From Brevundimonas sp. (GTDB lineage: Bacteria; Pseudomonadota; Alphaproteobacteria; Caulobacterales; Caulobacteraceae), in contig NZ_PNLV01000014.1 of the NCBI RefSeq assembly GCF_013823285.1, positions 1 through 36,927 on the forward strand: DNA of 36,927 nucleotides. Reading direction: 5' to 3'. Under the pieces are notes generated by a model. The model did not search any database and was not told the DNA's origin. It was given only the letters and a program-made list of their open reading frames with translations. Position numbers and translations under genes: made by a program. Shown piece after piece: positions 9,676 through 18,181 of the stretch. Each line of letters starts with the position of its first letter. Position 1 is the first letter of the stretch.

Positions 9676-9888
9676 TCAGCCCCACGGGCCGCCGTGCGAG
9701 CCGGAGCCGCCATCAGGGCCGCTCTCGCGCGCCTGACGCTCCGCCTGCCGCCGCGTGGCCCATGCCCGGAACCAGCGCGTGGCCTGACGGTCCCGCCGCC
9801 AGACCAGAACCCAGAAGGCCAGCAGGGTCAGAAGCGAGATGAGGCCGAACAGCTGCTGGCCGTCCAGGGTCGTTCCAAACATTGTCAT
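9676..9888 (-). CDS. Small single-pass membrane protein of unknown function (70 aa)
   Basis: A short protein with one hydrophobic helix (about residues 12-29, LFGLISLLTLLAFWVLVW). It is followed by a strongly basic, Arg-rich helix and a Gly-rich tail, so the N-terminus is probably outside and the basic tail cytoplasmic. It lies 9 nt after the DUF4170 gene and 46 nt before msbA on the same strand, placing it in the lipid A run. I do not recognise a family. The position between a lipid flippase and conserved partners makes it a candidate accessory subunit, but that is inference. ATG 9882 is an alternative start two codons in. Confidence 0.65.
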   Translation of the reverse strand: MTMFGTTLDGQQLFGLISLLTLLAFWVLVWRRDRQATRWFRAWATRRQAERQARESGPDGGSGSHGGPWG

Positions 9889-9897
9889 GGCGTGATC

Positions 9898-10164
9898 TTA
9901 CGCCTTCAGAGCGGCCTCGTCGCCCCGTTGATCGTTCCGGGGGTCGATCATGCGGTGGGCGTGCAGGATGAAGTAGCGCATGTGGGCGTTGTCCACGGTC
10001 TGCTGCGCCTTGGCCTTCCACGCCTTGCGGGCTTCCTCGTAGTTCGGGAAGGCGCCGACGAAGTCGACCTGGGACAGGTCGCGGAACGCGGTCCCGTTCA
10101 GGTCGCGCAGCTCGCCGCCGAAGACGATGTGCAGCAGCTGGTTGTTTTCGATGTCCTGAGGCAT
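9898..10164 (-). CDS. DUF4170 domain protein (88 aa)
   Basis: A small soluble protein matching the DUF4170 family: LLHIVFGGELRDLNG near the start, FPNYEEARKAWKAKAQQTVDNAHMRYFILHAHRMIDP in the body. Members are typically encoded beside a CysQ-type phosphatase and lipid A genes in alphaproteobacteria, as here; no biochemical function is known to me. The gene begins 27 nt after cysQ. The body resembles short accessory domains with a beta-beta-alpha pattern and has no catalytic signature. Confidence 0.85.
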   Translation of the reverse strand: MPQDIENNQLLHIVFGGELRDLNGTAFRDLSQVDFVGAFPNYEEARKAWKAKAQQTVDNAHMRYFILHAHRMIDPRNDQRGDEAALKA

Positions 10165-10191
10165 TGGTTCGTCCGTCCGTTGAATGGCGGT

Positions 10192-10983
10192 TCAGTTGGC
10201 CAGCGGAATAGGCCGACAGCGCCCGATTATCAACGGATGCAGGGCCGGCGCGGCGCAGATCAGGCTGGCCTGTCGCGGATCGGCCCGGTTGAAGCGCCAG
10301 GGCTGGCCATGGTGGTCGCTGACCGTCGCCCCGGCTTCCGCCGCGATCAGCGCCCCGGCGGCCACGTCCCAGTCCCACTTGGGCGTCAGGGCCATGGCGG
10401 CGTCGAAGACGCCGGACGCCACCAGCGCCATGCGATAGGCCAGCGAGTTGCGGTTCTCCACCCGCATGGGGGGCCAGGGCTCCGGCCATTTCGGGCTGTC
10501 CAGCAGGCCCGCGCCGGTCAGGACGGAGGCGTTCTCCAGCATCGAGGTCTCTGACGCCGCGATCATCCGCCCGTTCAGCAGGGCGCCGCCGCCTTCCACC
10601 GCCGCGAAGGTCTCATTCAGGTCCGGGGCGTGGATAACCGCCGCCACGGGGCGGCCGTCCTCGACGATGGCCAGCGCCACGCTCCACCACGGCCTGTTCT
10701 TCATGAAGGCCACTGTGCCGTCGATGGGATCGACCACAAGGATGCGCCGCCGCGACAGCCGTTCGGCGTTGTCTGCGGTCTCCTCTGACAGCCAGCCGTG
10801 ATCGGGGCGGGCCGCCGTCAGATGCTCGCGCAGCCAGCGGTCCACCGCCACGTCCGCATCGGTCACGGGCGAGCCGCCTGGCTTGGACTGGATCTTCAGG
10901 CCCTGCGCCCGGTGGCGCACGGCCAGGGCGCCGGCCTCGACCGCCGCCGCCTTCAGCAGGTCCAGGTCGGCGGCGAGCGTCAT
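10192..10983 (-). CDS. cysQ: 3'(2'),5'-bisphosphate nucleotidase, CysQ / inositol monophosphatase family
   Basis: A 263-residue Mg2+-dependent, Li+-sensitive-type phosphatase. The family metal site is complete: SEET with Glu67/68, DPIDGT at 85-90, and WDWDVAAG at 203-210. CysQ removes the 3' phosphate of PAP, the by-product of sulfate activation; broader inositol-phosphatase activity is common in the family, so the exact substrate is inferred from context and length. ATG 10983 overlaps the stop of pmbA (ATGA). It is followed by DUF4170. Confidence 0.88.
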   Translation of the reverse strand: MTLAADLDLLKAAAVEAGALAVRHRAQGLKIQSKPGGSPVTDADVAVDRWLREHLTAARPDHGWLSEETADNAERLSRRRILVVDPIDGTVAFMKNRPWWSVALAIVEDGRPVAAVIHAPDLNETFAAVEGGGALLNGRMIAASETSMLENASVLTGAGLLDSPKWPEPWPPMRVENRNSLAYRMALVASGVFDAAMALTPKWDWDVAAGALIAAEAGATVSDHHGQPWRFNRADPRQASLICAAPALHPLIIGRCRPIPLAN

Positions 10984-12329
10984 TTCCCGGCGATGGCCAC
11001 CGCGTCGATCAGCAGCGACGGGCTGTTGAACGAGCCCCGGAACTCCAGGTCCGATCCGACCACCATCCGTCCCGCCAGGGCCAGCAGGTTGCCCGCCACG
11101 GTGATCTCGCTGACGGGCCAGGCGATCTGGCCGTCCTCGAACCAGAAGCCGGACACGCCCGCCGACCAGTCGCCGGTGTTGGGATTCAACGAGGGGCCGA
11201 ACATGGACGTGACCAGAAGCCCGGTCTTCGCATCGGCCATCAGGCCCTTCAGGTCGCGCGCGCCGGGCTCGAGATGCAGGTTATGGCCGGAGACGCCGGA
11301 GGGCCCCGCCAGGCCGCGCGAGGCGTGGCCCGTGGTCTGCAGGCCCAGTTGCGCCGCCGAGGCGGTGTTCAACATCCAGCCGTTGATCACGCCCGCAGAG
11401 ATCAGTTCGCGCCGCTCCACCGCCACGCCCTCGTCGTCGAAGGGGGTGGAGCCCAGCCCGCGCGGCCGGAACGGGTCGTCGATCAGGGTCACGGCGCCGG
11501 ACAGCACCTGCTGGCCCAGCCGATCCTTCAGGAACGACACGCCGCGGGTCACCGCGGTCCCGGCCATAGCCTGCACGAAAGGCGAGATGACCTGCGTCGC
11601 CAGACGGTTCTCGAAGATCACCGGGGCGGTGGTCGAGGCGATCTTGCGCGCGCCCAGCCGCGCCACGGCCCGCTGTCCGGCCAGGGCGCCGATGGCCTCG
11701 GCGCCCGGCAGATCCGACAGGTGGCGGACGGAGCGGTGTTCGCTGCCGCGCTCCTTGGCGCCGTCCCGGGCGGCGATGACGCCCACCCCCAGAGAGAAAC
11801 TGCTGCCCCGGTGCGCGCCGTCGAAGCCGTGCGACGTCGCCAGCCGCCAGTCGCCGGCGGACCAGGTGGCGCTGCCGCCTTCGGAGATGGACACGCCGGG
11901 CGTGGCCCGGGCGGCGTCTTCCGCCTGACGCGCGGCGGCTTCCAGCGCCTCGGCGGTGCATTCTGTTGGGTCGAACAGGTCCAGATCCGGGTGAGGGCCC
12001 TGGGCCAGCCGATCTTGGGGCGCCAGGTCCGCATAGGGATCCTCCGGCGCCAGCCGCGCCATGGCCACGGCCCGCTCCACCAGACGGTCGCGGGTTGCGG
12101 CGGACAGGTCCGAGGCCGAGACCGTCGCCTGACGGCGGCCCACGAACACGCGCAGGCCCAGATCGCGGGACTCCTCGCGCTCCACCTCCTCCAGCGCGCC
12201 GTTGCGCACGCCCAGCGACAGGGTGCGGCGATCCGCGTGCACCGCCTCGGCGGCGTCGGCCCCGGCCTTCAGCGCGGCGGAGAGAATGTCGTTCAGGATA
12301 TCGGTGGTGGGGAGGGAAGCATCAGCCAT
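10980..12329 (-). CDS. pmbA: PmbA/TldE-type metalloprotease-family protein
   Basis: A 449-residue member of the TldD/PmbA family. The HExxxH zinc motif that marks TldD is absent, which fits PmbA (TldE), the partner that completes the TldD-TldE peptidase. Typical segments are present: LGVRNGALEEVEREESRDLGLRVFVGRRQATVSASD near the N-terminus, LIDDPFRPRGLGSTPFDDEG in the middle, and a C-terminal FWFEDGQIAWPVSEITVAGN followed by SPSLLIDAV. TldD/E degrades or matures small peptides such as microcin precursors and CcdA; the native substrate here is unknown. It leads the eight-gene run ending in lpxK. No tldD lies in the window. Confidence 0.92.
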   Translation of the reverse strand: MADASLPTTDILNDILSAALKAGADAAEAVHADRRTLSLGVRNGALEEVEREESRDLGLRVFVGRRQATVSASDLSAATRDRLVERAVAMARLAPEDPYADLAPQDRLAQGPHPDLDLFDPTECTAEALEAAARQAEDAARATPGVSISEGGSATWSAGDWRLATSHGFDGAHRGSSFSLGVGVIAARDGAKERGSEHRSVRHLSDLPGAEAIGALAGQRAVARLGARKIASTTAPVIFENRLATQVISPFVQAMAGTAVTRGVSFLKDRLGQQVLSGAVTLIDDPFRPRGLGSTPFDDEGVAVERRELISAGVINGWMLNTASAAQLGLQTTGHASRGLAGPSGVSGHNLHLEPGARDLKGLMADAKTGLLVTSMFGPSLNPNTGDWSAGVSGFWFEDGQIAWPVSEITVAGNLLALAGRMVVGSDLEFRGSFNSPSLLIDAVAIAGK

Positions 12330-12339
12330 GCCCCGATAT

Positions 12340-12369
12340 GGCCGGTCGCCCGCCCGCCCGCAACCGGCC
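12340..12369 (-). terminator. Stem-loop between the MAPEG gene and pmbA
   Basis: GGCCGGT (12340-12346) pairs with ACCGGCC (12363-12369) around a 16-nt C-rich loop (read on the plus strand), just after the end of the MAPEG gene. There is no T run, so if it acts as a terminator it would need help such as Rho. The pmbA promoter must also lie in this 68-bp gap. Confidence 0.35.
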
Positions 12370-12397
12370 CTGATCTGAGGCGCCGTTCAGGACGCCG

Positions 12398-12814
12398 TCA
12401 GGGCACCGCATAGGCGATCAGGATCACGCCGATGGTCAGCAGGGGGATGTAGGTCAGCATCATGCCCACGACGCGCGATCGTGTCGCCCCCACCGATCGG
12501 CTGAGGCCGAAGGCGTGAATGAGGCGCCCCAGAAAGAAGACCGCGCCCACGGCGTGCATCAGCCAGGGCGTCACGCCCACCATGGCCATCAGGGCCAGGG
12601 CCGCCATGCCCGCCGGCGCATACTCCGCCGCGTTGCCGAAAGCGCGCGAGGCGGCCATCAGCTCCGGCGCTTCGCCATCGCCGTAACCGATGCGCAGCCG
12701 CTGGCGCTGGCGCACCACCAGACCCGACAGGGTGATCAACAGCAGGATCAGCAGGCCGCCCCACAGGGCGGCGGCGCGGGCTGAATCCTGAACGGCGGCG
12801 GTGAACAGGTCCAT
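12398..12814 (-). CDS. MAPEG family membrane protein
   Basis: A 138-residue integral membrane protein with four hydrophobic helices (about 18-36, 64-82, 82-97 and 117-137). It has the MAPEG pattern LMAASRAFGNAAEYAPAGMAALALMAMVGVTPWLMHAVGAVFFLGRLIHAFGLS. MAPEG proteins are glutathione-using or eicosanoid-type enzymes in animals; bacterial versions are mostly uncharacterised, so no substrate is assigned. The ATG overlaps the TGA of the upstream M14 peptidase gene by one base (TGATG), implying coupled translation. Confidence 0.88.
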   Translation of the reverse strand: MDLFTAAVQDSARAAALWGGLLILLLITLSGLVVRQRQRLRIGYGDGEAPELMAASRAFGNAAEYAPAGMAALALMAMVGVTPWLMHAVGAVFFLGRLIHAFGLSRSVGATRSRVVGMMLTYIPLLTIGVILIAYAVP

Positions 12815-14646
12815 CAGCGGACCTCCCTTCCAATGGGGTACAGGCGATAGCGGTCGTCATAGAAGGGCGTCCGCTCGTAGAACCATGCCAGACGGGCGTT
12901 GCCGTCGGCGGCGAATTCCGCGTCTTCCGCCAGCCGGGCCTCGAAGGCAGCGCGGAGGGCCGGATCGGACTCCAGCATGCGCTCGGCCAGCGGCGCGATG
13001 GCGTAAGCCTCGATGTACTCCACCCGGTTCAGGATTTCCGGGAACATGCCCCAGGCGAAGAAGCTCTCGGACGACTGGGGCTCCAGAGCCAGCACCACCA
13101 GATCGCCCAGGGGCTGATCGGTGGGCACCCGCACCGATCCGGCCGGGAAGGTCCAGTCGCGGTCCTCCGTCGCCACCGTCTCGACCGTGATCGGCACGTG
13201 GCCCTCGCTGGTGCGGCCCGAGACCCTCGGGTTTTCAAGGCGCAGCATCTGCACCGGGACCGTGCGCGGCGCGTCCAGCACCTCCATCCGCACCCCGTGC
13301 AGGCGCAGGCGCTCGATGACGTCCGCCCGATACGACGGCACCCAGTAGGCCTCCGGCCGCGCCAGGGTCAGGGTCGGACGTGACCCGTAGAACGGCATCA
13401 TCCACGGTTCGGGGTCCGGCTGGCCCAGCCAGCGGATCTCCGACCGGCCGGAGGCGACGCTTTCAAAGGTTTCGTAGCGTATGCCCAGGAACTCCCGGGT
13501 GGCCACCGGCTCTTCGGTCGGCGCAAAATTGGCGAGGATTTCACTCGGCCGCAGGGCACGGTCGCGGGTCACCGCCACCCGCAGGTCTTCGCCGTGGTCG
13601 GCCAGCAGGCGCATGGCTGCCTCAAGGAACACATAGGTTCCCAGAACCCGCTGCTGGTGGGGCTTCAGGCTGTGGTTCTCGATCAGGATGGTGGGCACAT
13701 GGGCGGCCGAGCCCCAGCCGTTGGAGAACCGCTCGCCCAGCCCGCCGTCCGACAGACCCGCGCGCGGGTTGCGGTCGTCCATGGCGAAGACCAGTTCGCC
13801 GGGGATGTGGCCCTGGGCCTCCAGCGCCTCGTTCATGGCCGGCTTGAAGGCGTCGTCCAGCCATTGGGCGATGGCCGGAGAGCGGGACCAGACGCCGTTC
13901 TCGCCATTGTAGCCGTAGGTGACGTCGTACTGATAGTCGATGCCGTCGGTGACGTGGATGTCCACATACAGGTCCGGCTGGTAACGCTGGATCAGGCCCA
14001 TGACCGCGCGCATCTCGGTCTGGTCCAGCTTCACGAAGTCGCGATTCAGATTCTGGTTGGTGGCCGTATGACGCCAGCCCTGGATGCGCGGTCCGCGCTG
14101 GTTCGGCCGGGAATGGGCGCCGGCGCGCTCGTGGCCGTCGACGCTCAGGATCGGGATCAGGATCAGATTGACCCTGTCCAGCAGATCGTCGCGGCCATAC
14201 ATGGCGATGTCGCGCAGCAGCATCATGCCCGCGTCCTTGCCGTCAATCTCGCCCGGGTGGATGCCGGCCTGGGCCAGCAGCACCGGCTTGGAGGGATCGA
14301 ATGCGGCGCCGTCCTTCGACGCGATCACCGCATAGATGGGCCGGCCCTCCGGCGAGGTTCCGAACTGTTCGATGCGGATCAGGTCGGAGGCCCCATCCAA
14401 CCGGTCGAACCAGGCGCGGGTGTCAGCGTAGGTCGGGCTGAAGTCATGCGCCGGGTCGGCCTCGAACGGCGTGACCCAAGGGTCGGACGCCTCGCGCAGC
14501 AGGGACCGGCTCGCCCCGTTCCATTCAGGAGCGGGCGGCAGGAATTCCTGATCCCACGGTGCGGCGTTCGGAACGGAAGGCGACTGGGACATGACAGGAC
14601 TCGCAAGCAGAAGGGACGCGGCGCAGAGCCATACAGTTGGACGCAT
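12814..14646 (-). CDS. Secreted M14-family zinc carboxypeptidase
   Basis: A 610-residue exported metallopeptidase. A signal peptide (about residues 1-20, ending SPVMS-QS) leads into the carboxypeptidase A-like domain. Zinc ligands are His130 and Glu133 in AGIHPGEIDGK and His231 in YVDIHVTDG; a NQNLNRDF segment with the substrate-carboxylate Arg lies between them. ILIENHSLKPHQ further on carries the expected general-base Glu. The C-terminal third (about 400-610) is an added beta-rich region, as in other long bacterial M14 proteins. It probably trims peptides in the periplasm or outside. It has its own recognisable promoter and is co-translated with MAPEG. Confidence 0.92.
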   Translation of the reverse strand: MRPTVWLCAASLLLASPVMSQSPSVPNAAPWDQEFLPPAPEWNGASRSLLREASDPWVTPFEADPAHDFSPTYADTRAWFDRLDGASDLIRIEQFGTSPEGRPIYAVIASKDGAAFDPSKPVLLAQAGIHPGEIDGKDAGMMLLRDIAMYGRDDLLDRVNLILIPILSVDGHERAGAHSRPNQRGPRIQGWRHTATNQNLNRDFVKLDQTEMRAVMGLIQRYQPDLYVDIHVTDGIDYQYDVTYGYNGENGVWSRSPAIAQWLDDAFKPAMNEALEAQGHIPGELVFAMDDRNPRAGLSDGGLGERFSNGWGSAAHVPTILIENHSLKPHQQRVLGTYVFLEAAMRLLADHGEDLRVAVTRDRALRPSEILANFAPTEEPVATREFLGIRYETFESVASGRSEIRWLGQPDPEPWMMPFYGSRPTLTLARPEAYWVPSYRADVIERLRLHGVRMEVLDAPRTVPVQMLRLENPRVSGRTSEGHVPITVETVATEDRDWTFPAGSVRVPTDQPLGDLVVLALEPQSSESFFAWGMFPEILNRVEYIEAYAIAPLAERMLESDPALRAAFEARLAEDAEFAADGNARLAWFYERTPFYDDRYRLYPIGREVR

Positions 14647-14688
14647 GAGGCGCTTTCGAAGCTCCGGCGGCGCGCCGGACGATGCAGC

Positions 14689-14717
14689 CTTCTAGCCCTT
14701 AAAATCCGGAATGTCAG
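14689..14717 (-). promoter_or_regulatory. Housekeeping-type promoter for the M14 peptidase gene
   Basis: On the minus strand CTGACAT (14717-14711) and GCTAGAAG (14696-14689) are separated by exactly 14 nt. This matches the Caulobacter pattern TTGACGS-N10-14-GCTANAWC at most positions. It would give a leader of roughly 35 nt. The -35 lies at the stop codon of the upstream 71-aa gene. Confidence 0.55.
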
Positions 14718-14929
14718 ACCGCGTCGGCGTCCTTCTCGGCAGGCATGCCGGCCCGCGCCTTGTCGCACAGCTTCTTGAGGGCCGAGGTGATGGTGGAGCC
14801 GTACAGTTGCCCCTGCACATCAGAGTAGCCTTCGGTGGTCAGCCGCCGCTTGATCTCCCCGACATTGGCGAATTCGCCGCTTTCGGCGAGTTGATAGGCG
14901 CGTTCGACGGTGGTGAGACGATAGTTCAT
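14714..14929 (-). CDS. Conserved-looking small protein of unknown function (71 aa)
   Basis: A compact, charged, soluble protein. It reads as two or three helices (about residues 5-17, 22-32 and 43-55) with LTTEGYSDVQGQLYGSTI between them, and a polar tail. The arrangement resembles a small helix-turn-helix or winged-helix module, but I do not recognise a family. ATG 14929 is chosen because the sequence upstream in this frame is low-complexity and Arg/Cys-rich. There is no Shine-Dalgarno; TATGTA lies 6 nt before the ATG and could be the -10 of a leaderless transcript. Confidence 0.65.
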   Translation of the reverse strand: MNYRLTTVERAYQLAESGEFANVGEIKRRLTTEGYSDVQGQLYGSTITSALKKLCDKARAGMPAEKDADAV

Positions 14930-14987
14930 GCGCTTTACATAGTGACGCTTGGCGAGAATGCGAGCGTCTCCGCGCCCGCCACACGAC

Positions 14988-15233
14988 TCAGGTCCCGCTC
15001 CGCGCTTCAGGCGCGTCTTCGCCGCCCGGAGTGGAGCGGACCCCGAGATACCGCTCGTCCAGCGTGCGCAACGGCAGGAAGACACCGTGGGCGATGCGTC
15101 CCGTGCGCGTGTCGGGATAGACGATGTGGGTCACCACGCCCTGCTCCGGCCGGTCGCCATGGATGATGCGCCAGGCGAAATAGGCGCCCAGCCAGATCAC
15201 CAGCAGGAAGATCAGCGGCCCGGCCAGGGTCAT
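14988..15233 (-). CDS. Small membrane protein with one N-terminal helix (81 aa)
   Basis: The protein begins with a single hydrophobic helix (about residues 3-22, LAGPLIFLLVIWLGAYFAWR). It continues as a polar domain with GVVTHIVYPDTRTGRIAHGVFLPLRTLDERYLGV. No family is recognised. It follows ubiD by 32 nt on the same strand. An alternative ATG at 15275 would add 14 basic residues and overlap the end of ubiD by 10 nt; neither start has a clear ribosome site. I chose the start adjacent to the helix. A function near ubiquinone synthesis is possible by position only. Confidence 0.65.
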   Translation of the reverse strand: MTLAGPLIFLLVIWLGAYFAWRIIHGDRPEQGVVTHIVYPDTRTGRIAHGVFLPLRTLDERYLGVRSTPGGEDAPEARSGT

Positions 15234-15265
15234 GCCGCCCCGGCGCGGTTCGCCGCCGCGCCGTC

Positions 15266-16795
15266 TCACTTCCATATGGGCGCCCCGTCGCCGGGCAGGC
15301 CCAGCCGGTCCCACATGGCGTTCACCCGCTCCACCACGTCCGGCTCCATGCGGATTTCCTCGCCCCACTCCCGCTTCGTCTCGGGCGGCAGCTTGTCGGT
15401 GGCGTCCAGGCCGATCTTGGAGCCCAGCCCGCTCTCGGGCGAGGCGAAGTCCAGATAGTCGATGGGGGTGTTCTCGATCACGGTGATGTCCCGCGCCGGG
15501 TCCATCTTGGTGGACACCGCCCACATGACGTCCTTCCAGTCCCGGGCGTCGATGTCGTCGTCCACCACGATGATCCACTTGGTGTACATGAACTGGCGCA
15601 GATAGCTCCACACGCCCAGCATCACCCGCTTGGCGTGGCCCGGATAGGCTTTTTTCATGGACACCACGGCGATGCGGTAGCTGCAGCCCTCCGGCGGCAG
15701 CCAGAAGTCGGTGATCTCGGGGAACTGGGCCTGCAGCAGGGGGATGAACACCTCGTTCAGCGCCTCGCCCAGCACCGAGGGCTCGTCTGGCGGCCGGCCT
15801 GTGAAGGTGGTCAGATAGATGGGGTCGCGGCGCATGGTGATCGCCGTCACCTGAAACACCGGGAAGGTCTCCACCGAGTTGTAATAGCCGGTGTGGTCGC
15901 CGTAGGGGCCTTCCTCGGCGTGCTCGTCCAGCAGCACATGGCCCTCCAGCACGATCTCGGCCTGGGCCGGGACCATCAGGGGCACGGTCTTGCAGGGCAC
16001 CAGCTCGGCCTTGGCCCCGCGCATCAAGCCGGCGAACTGGTATTCGCTCAGGGTGTCGGGCACCGGCGTCACCGCCGCCAGGATGGTCCCGGGATCGGCG
16101 CCCAGCACCACGGCGGCGGGCAGGGGCTCGCGCTTTCCAGCCTTCCGGTGCCGGGCATAGTGCTGCGCCCCGCCCCGGTGGGCCAGCCAGCGCATGATGG
16201 CCTTGTCCTTGCCCAGCACCTGCATGCGGTAGATGCCCAGGTTGAAGTCGTCCTCGGCCGCGTCGGACGGTCCCTTGGTGACGACGAGGCCCCATGTGAT
16301 CAGGGGCGCGGGCTCGCCGGGCCAGCAGGTCTGGATCGGCAGACTGGTCAGGTCGATGTCGTCGCCCGTCAGCACCACCTCGTGCACCGGAGCCTTCTTC
16401 ACCGTCTTCGGCCGCATGCCCATGACGGTGCGGGCCAGCGGCAGCATCTCCATGGCGTCGGACAGGCCGCGCGGCGGGGTGGGATTCTTCAGGAACGCCA
16501 GCAGTTCGCCCACCTCGCGCAGCTCGGCTGCGGTCGTGCGCTGCTTGTTCTCAAGGGTGACGCCCATGGCCACCCGTTTCACGGTGCCGAACAGGTTGAC
16601 CAGGCAGGGGATGGGGCTGACCGAACCGTCGGGCATCAAAGGCTTTTCGAAGATCACCGCCGGGCCGCCGTTGCGCAGCAGCCGGGTCTGGATCTCGGTC
16701 ATCTCAAGGACGGTGGAGACGGGCTCCGACACCCGCACCAGCTCGCCCCGGGATTCGAGCATTTCTATAAAATCGCGCAGGGATCTGTAGGCCAT
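15266..16795 (-). CDS. ubiD: UbiD-family decarboxylase (3-polyprenyl-4-hydroxybenzoate decarboxylase)
   Basis: UbiD removes the carboxyl group from the polyprenylated 4-hydroxybenzoate intermediate of ubiquinone synthesis, using the prenylated FMN made by UbiX. The 509-residue product has the full UbiD length and conserved blocks: [20 protein letters not shown] at the start, [19 protein letters not shown] with the cofactor-binding region, [27 protein letters not shown], and [21 protein letters not shown] 16795 is favoured; a GTG two codons upstream is possible. UbiX is not in the window. The enzyme is cytoplasmic or peripherally membrane-linked. Confidence 0.95.
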   Translation of the reverse strand: MAYRSLRDFIEMLESRGELVRVSEPVSTVLEMTEIQTRLLRNGGPAVIFEKPLMPDGSVSPIPCLVNLFGTVKRVAMGVTLENKQRTTAAELREVGELLAFLKNPTPPRGLSDAMEMLPLARTVMGMRPKTVKKAPVHEVVLTGDDIDLTSLPIQTCWPGEPAPLITWGLVVTKGPSDAAEDDFNLGIYRMQVLGKDKAIMRWLAHRGGAQHYARHRKAGKREPLPAAVVLGADPGTILAAVTPVPDTLSEYQFAGLMRGAKAELVPCKTVPLMVPAQAEIVLEGHVLLDEHAEEGPYGDHTGYYNSVETFPVFQVTAITMRRDPIYLTTFTGRPPDEPSVLGEALNEVFIPLLQAQFPEITDFWLPPEGCSYRIAVVSMKKAYPGHAKRVMLGVWSYLRQFMYTKWIIVVDDDIDARDWKDVMWAVSTKMDPARDITVIENTPIDYLDFASPESGLGSKIGLDATDKLPPETKREWGEEIRMEPDVVERVNAMWDRLGLPGDGAPIWK

Positions 16796-16836
16796 GACCA
16801 CCGATTAGGCGGACAGTCGCGGCCTGTCACCCGCTA

Positions 16837-17085
16837 TCACCAGGCCCGCGTGTCCGACACCAGCGCCCAGACCGGCAGGTGCAAATGCCGCGTGGCCACG
16901 GCCAGCTGGACCGAATCCAGATGGGCCCGGCCCGCCTCGACCCGCCGCATCTCCTCGGGCGGGATATGCAGCGCCAGCGCCATGGCCTCCAGATCCACGC
17001 CGCGCTGATCGCGCCAGCGTCTCAGCCGGGCGCCGATGGCCGCGTCGGCCGGATCGGCCCCGGGAAATCCCAGGACGGAGCCCAT
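16837..17085 (-). CDS. Small XRE/Cro-type helix-turn-helix protein (82 aa)
   Basis: The core (about residues 16-70) reads as an XRE-type domain: IGARLRRWRDQRG, then LEAMALALHIPPEEMRRVEAGRA, in which the two recognition helices are evident, then LDSVQLAVATRHLHLPVWALVSD. It consists of little besides the DNA-binding domain, so it may act as a dimeric local regulator. ATG 17085 has GGGAGG 7 nt upstream. It sits 24 nt after the aldo/keto reductase and 41 nt before ubiD on the same strand. Its targets are unknown. Confidence 0.75.
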   Translation of the reverse strand: MGSVLGFPGADPADAAIGARLRRWRDQRGVDLEAMALALHIPPEEMRRVEAGRAHLDSVQLAVATRHLHLPVWALVSDTRAW

Positions 17086-17109
17086 GGTCGAACCTCCCTG
17101 CGGTTCTTC

Positions 17110-17946
17110 TTATTGTTGGGAGGCATCCTGATCCCATTCAAAGGCCGGATCAATCCAGTCGCCGATGCGCCCGCCGGGATGGGCCAGGCCATGGATGCGG
17201 GCCATCTCATCGGCGGTCAGTTCGAAGTCGAAGATGTCCAGATTCTCGGCCGCCCGCTTTTCGCTGGCGGTCTTGGGAATGGCGATCACCCCCTGCTGGA
17301 TGATCCAGCGCAGGGTGACCTGTCCCGGCGTCTTGCCGTGGGCCTTGCCGATTTCAGCGATGACCGCGTCGTCGGCGATCTTGCCCTGGGCCAGCGGCGA
17401 CCAGGCGGTGATGGACGATCCCAGCGCGCGCGCGGTCTCGATCAGGGTCTTCTGGGACAGATAGGGGTGGTACTCGACCTGGTTGGTGACCAGCGGCGCC
17501 TCGGACAGGGCGGCGGCCTCGCGGAACAGGGCTGAGGGGAAGTTGGACAGGCCGATATTCTTCGCAAACCCGCGCGTTCGAGCGTCGTTCAGGGCCTTGA
17601 TGGTCTCTTCCAGCGCCGGTTCGGGCTTGGGCCAGTGCAGCAGCAGCAGATCCGGGACCTGGCCCAGGCGGCCGGCGCTTTCCTCGGCCTGACGCTGCAG
17701 GTCGCCGTTGCGGAAATTGGTCACCCAGATCTTGGTGGTCAGAAAGACGTCGTCCCGGGCCACCCCCGAATCGCCGATGCCCTGACCCACGCCCTCCTCG
17801 TTCTTGTAGATATAGGCCGTATCCACGTGGCGGTAGCCGATGCGCAGGGCCTCGGCCACCATGCGCCGGGCGTCCGCCTGCTCCAGCTGATAGGTGCCGA
17901 AGCCCAGGGCGGGAATTTCGATGTCGGCGGTCTTGACGGTCTGCAT
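17110..17946 (-). CDS. Aldo/keto reductase (DkgB-like)
   Basis: A 278-residue cytoplasmic NADPH-dependent (beta/alpha)8 reductase. The catalytic tetrad is complete: Asp42 and Tyr47 in HVDTAYIYKNE, Lys72 in LTTKIW, and His104 in LLLHWPK. The C-terminal IPKTASEKRAAENLDIFDFELTADEM carries the usual NADP-phosphate binding pattern. It most resembles the 2,5-diketo-D-gluconate reductase/methylglyoxal reductase branch, which reduces small aldehydes and ketones; the true substrate cannot be fixed. ATG 17946 has GGAGAA 7 nt upstream. Confidence 0.92.
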   Translation of the reverse strand: MQTVKTADIEIPALGFGTYQLEQADARRMVAEALRIGYRHVDTAYIYKNEEGVGQGIGDSGVARDDVFLTTKIWVTNFRNGDLQRQAEESAGRLGQVPDLLLLHWPKPEPALEETIKALNDARTRGFAKNIGLSNFPSALFREAAALSEAPLVTNQVEYHPYLSQKTLIETARALGSSITAWSPLAQGKIADDAVIAEIGKAHGKTPGQVTLRWIIQQGVIAIPKTASEKRAAENLDIFDFELTADEMARIHGLAHPGGRIGDWIDPAFEWDQDASQQ

Positions 17947-18072
17947 AGGCGGTTCTCCGGCTCAGCGCTCTCAAGAGCTAGGAGGCCGTGAGGGGCGACG
18001 AAAGAGCCACGCTCTGGATTCATTCCCCCAGGACGGGTAATTCACCGCTTCGGAACGGTCCTGCACGCCTGA

Positions 18073-18087
18073 GCGCTTTACAAGCGC
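18073..18087. promoter_or_regulatory. Perfect inverted repeat upstream of exbD
   Basis: GCGCTT-TAC-AAGCGC, a 6-bp perfect dyad with a 3-bp spacer, lies about 95 bp before the exbD start in a 235-bp gap. It could be an operator; no known regulator is matched. Confidence 0.3.
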
Positions 18088-18181
18088 CCGATCGGACGCC
18101 AAGAGACTTTCCGACACGCTTTTTTATGTTCGCCCGCGACCCTCTCCCCTGATCGCGCGGGCCCGACTGGAGACACTGCGT

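Noticed and set aside
15635..17008. A 457-codon open frame antisense to ubiD and the HTH gene
   Set aside because: It has no recognisable domain and shadow-like composition, and it overlaps well-supported genes.
18052..18077. GGAAC-N17-CGCT upstream of exbD as an EcfG promoter
   Set aside because: The -10 has a mismatch at a near-invariant base (CGCT instead of CGTT) and sits in a separate dyad; kept only as a weak possibility.
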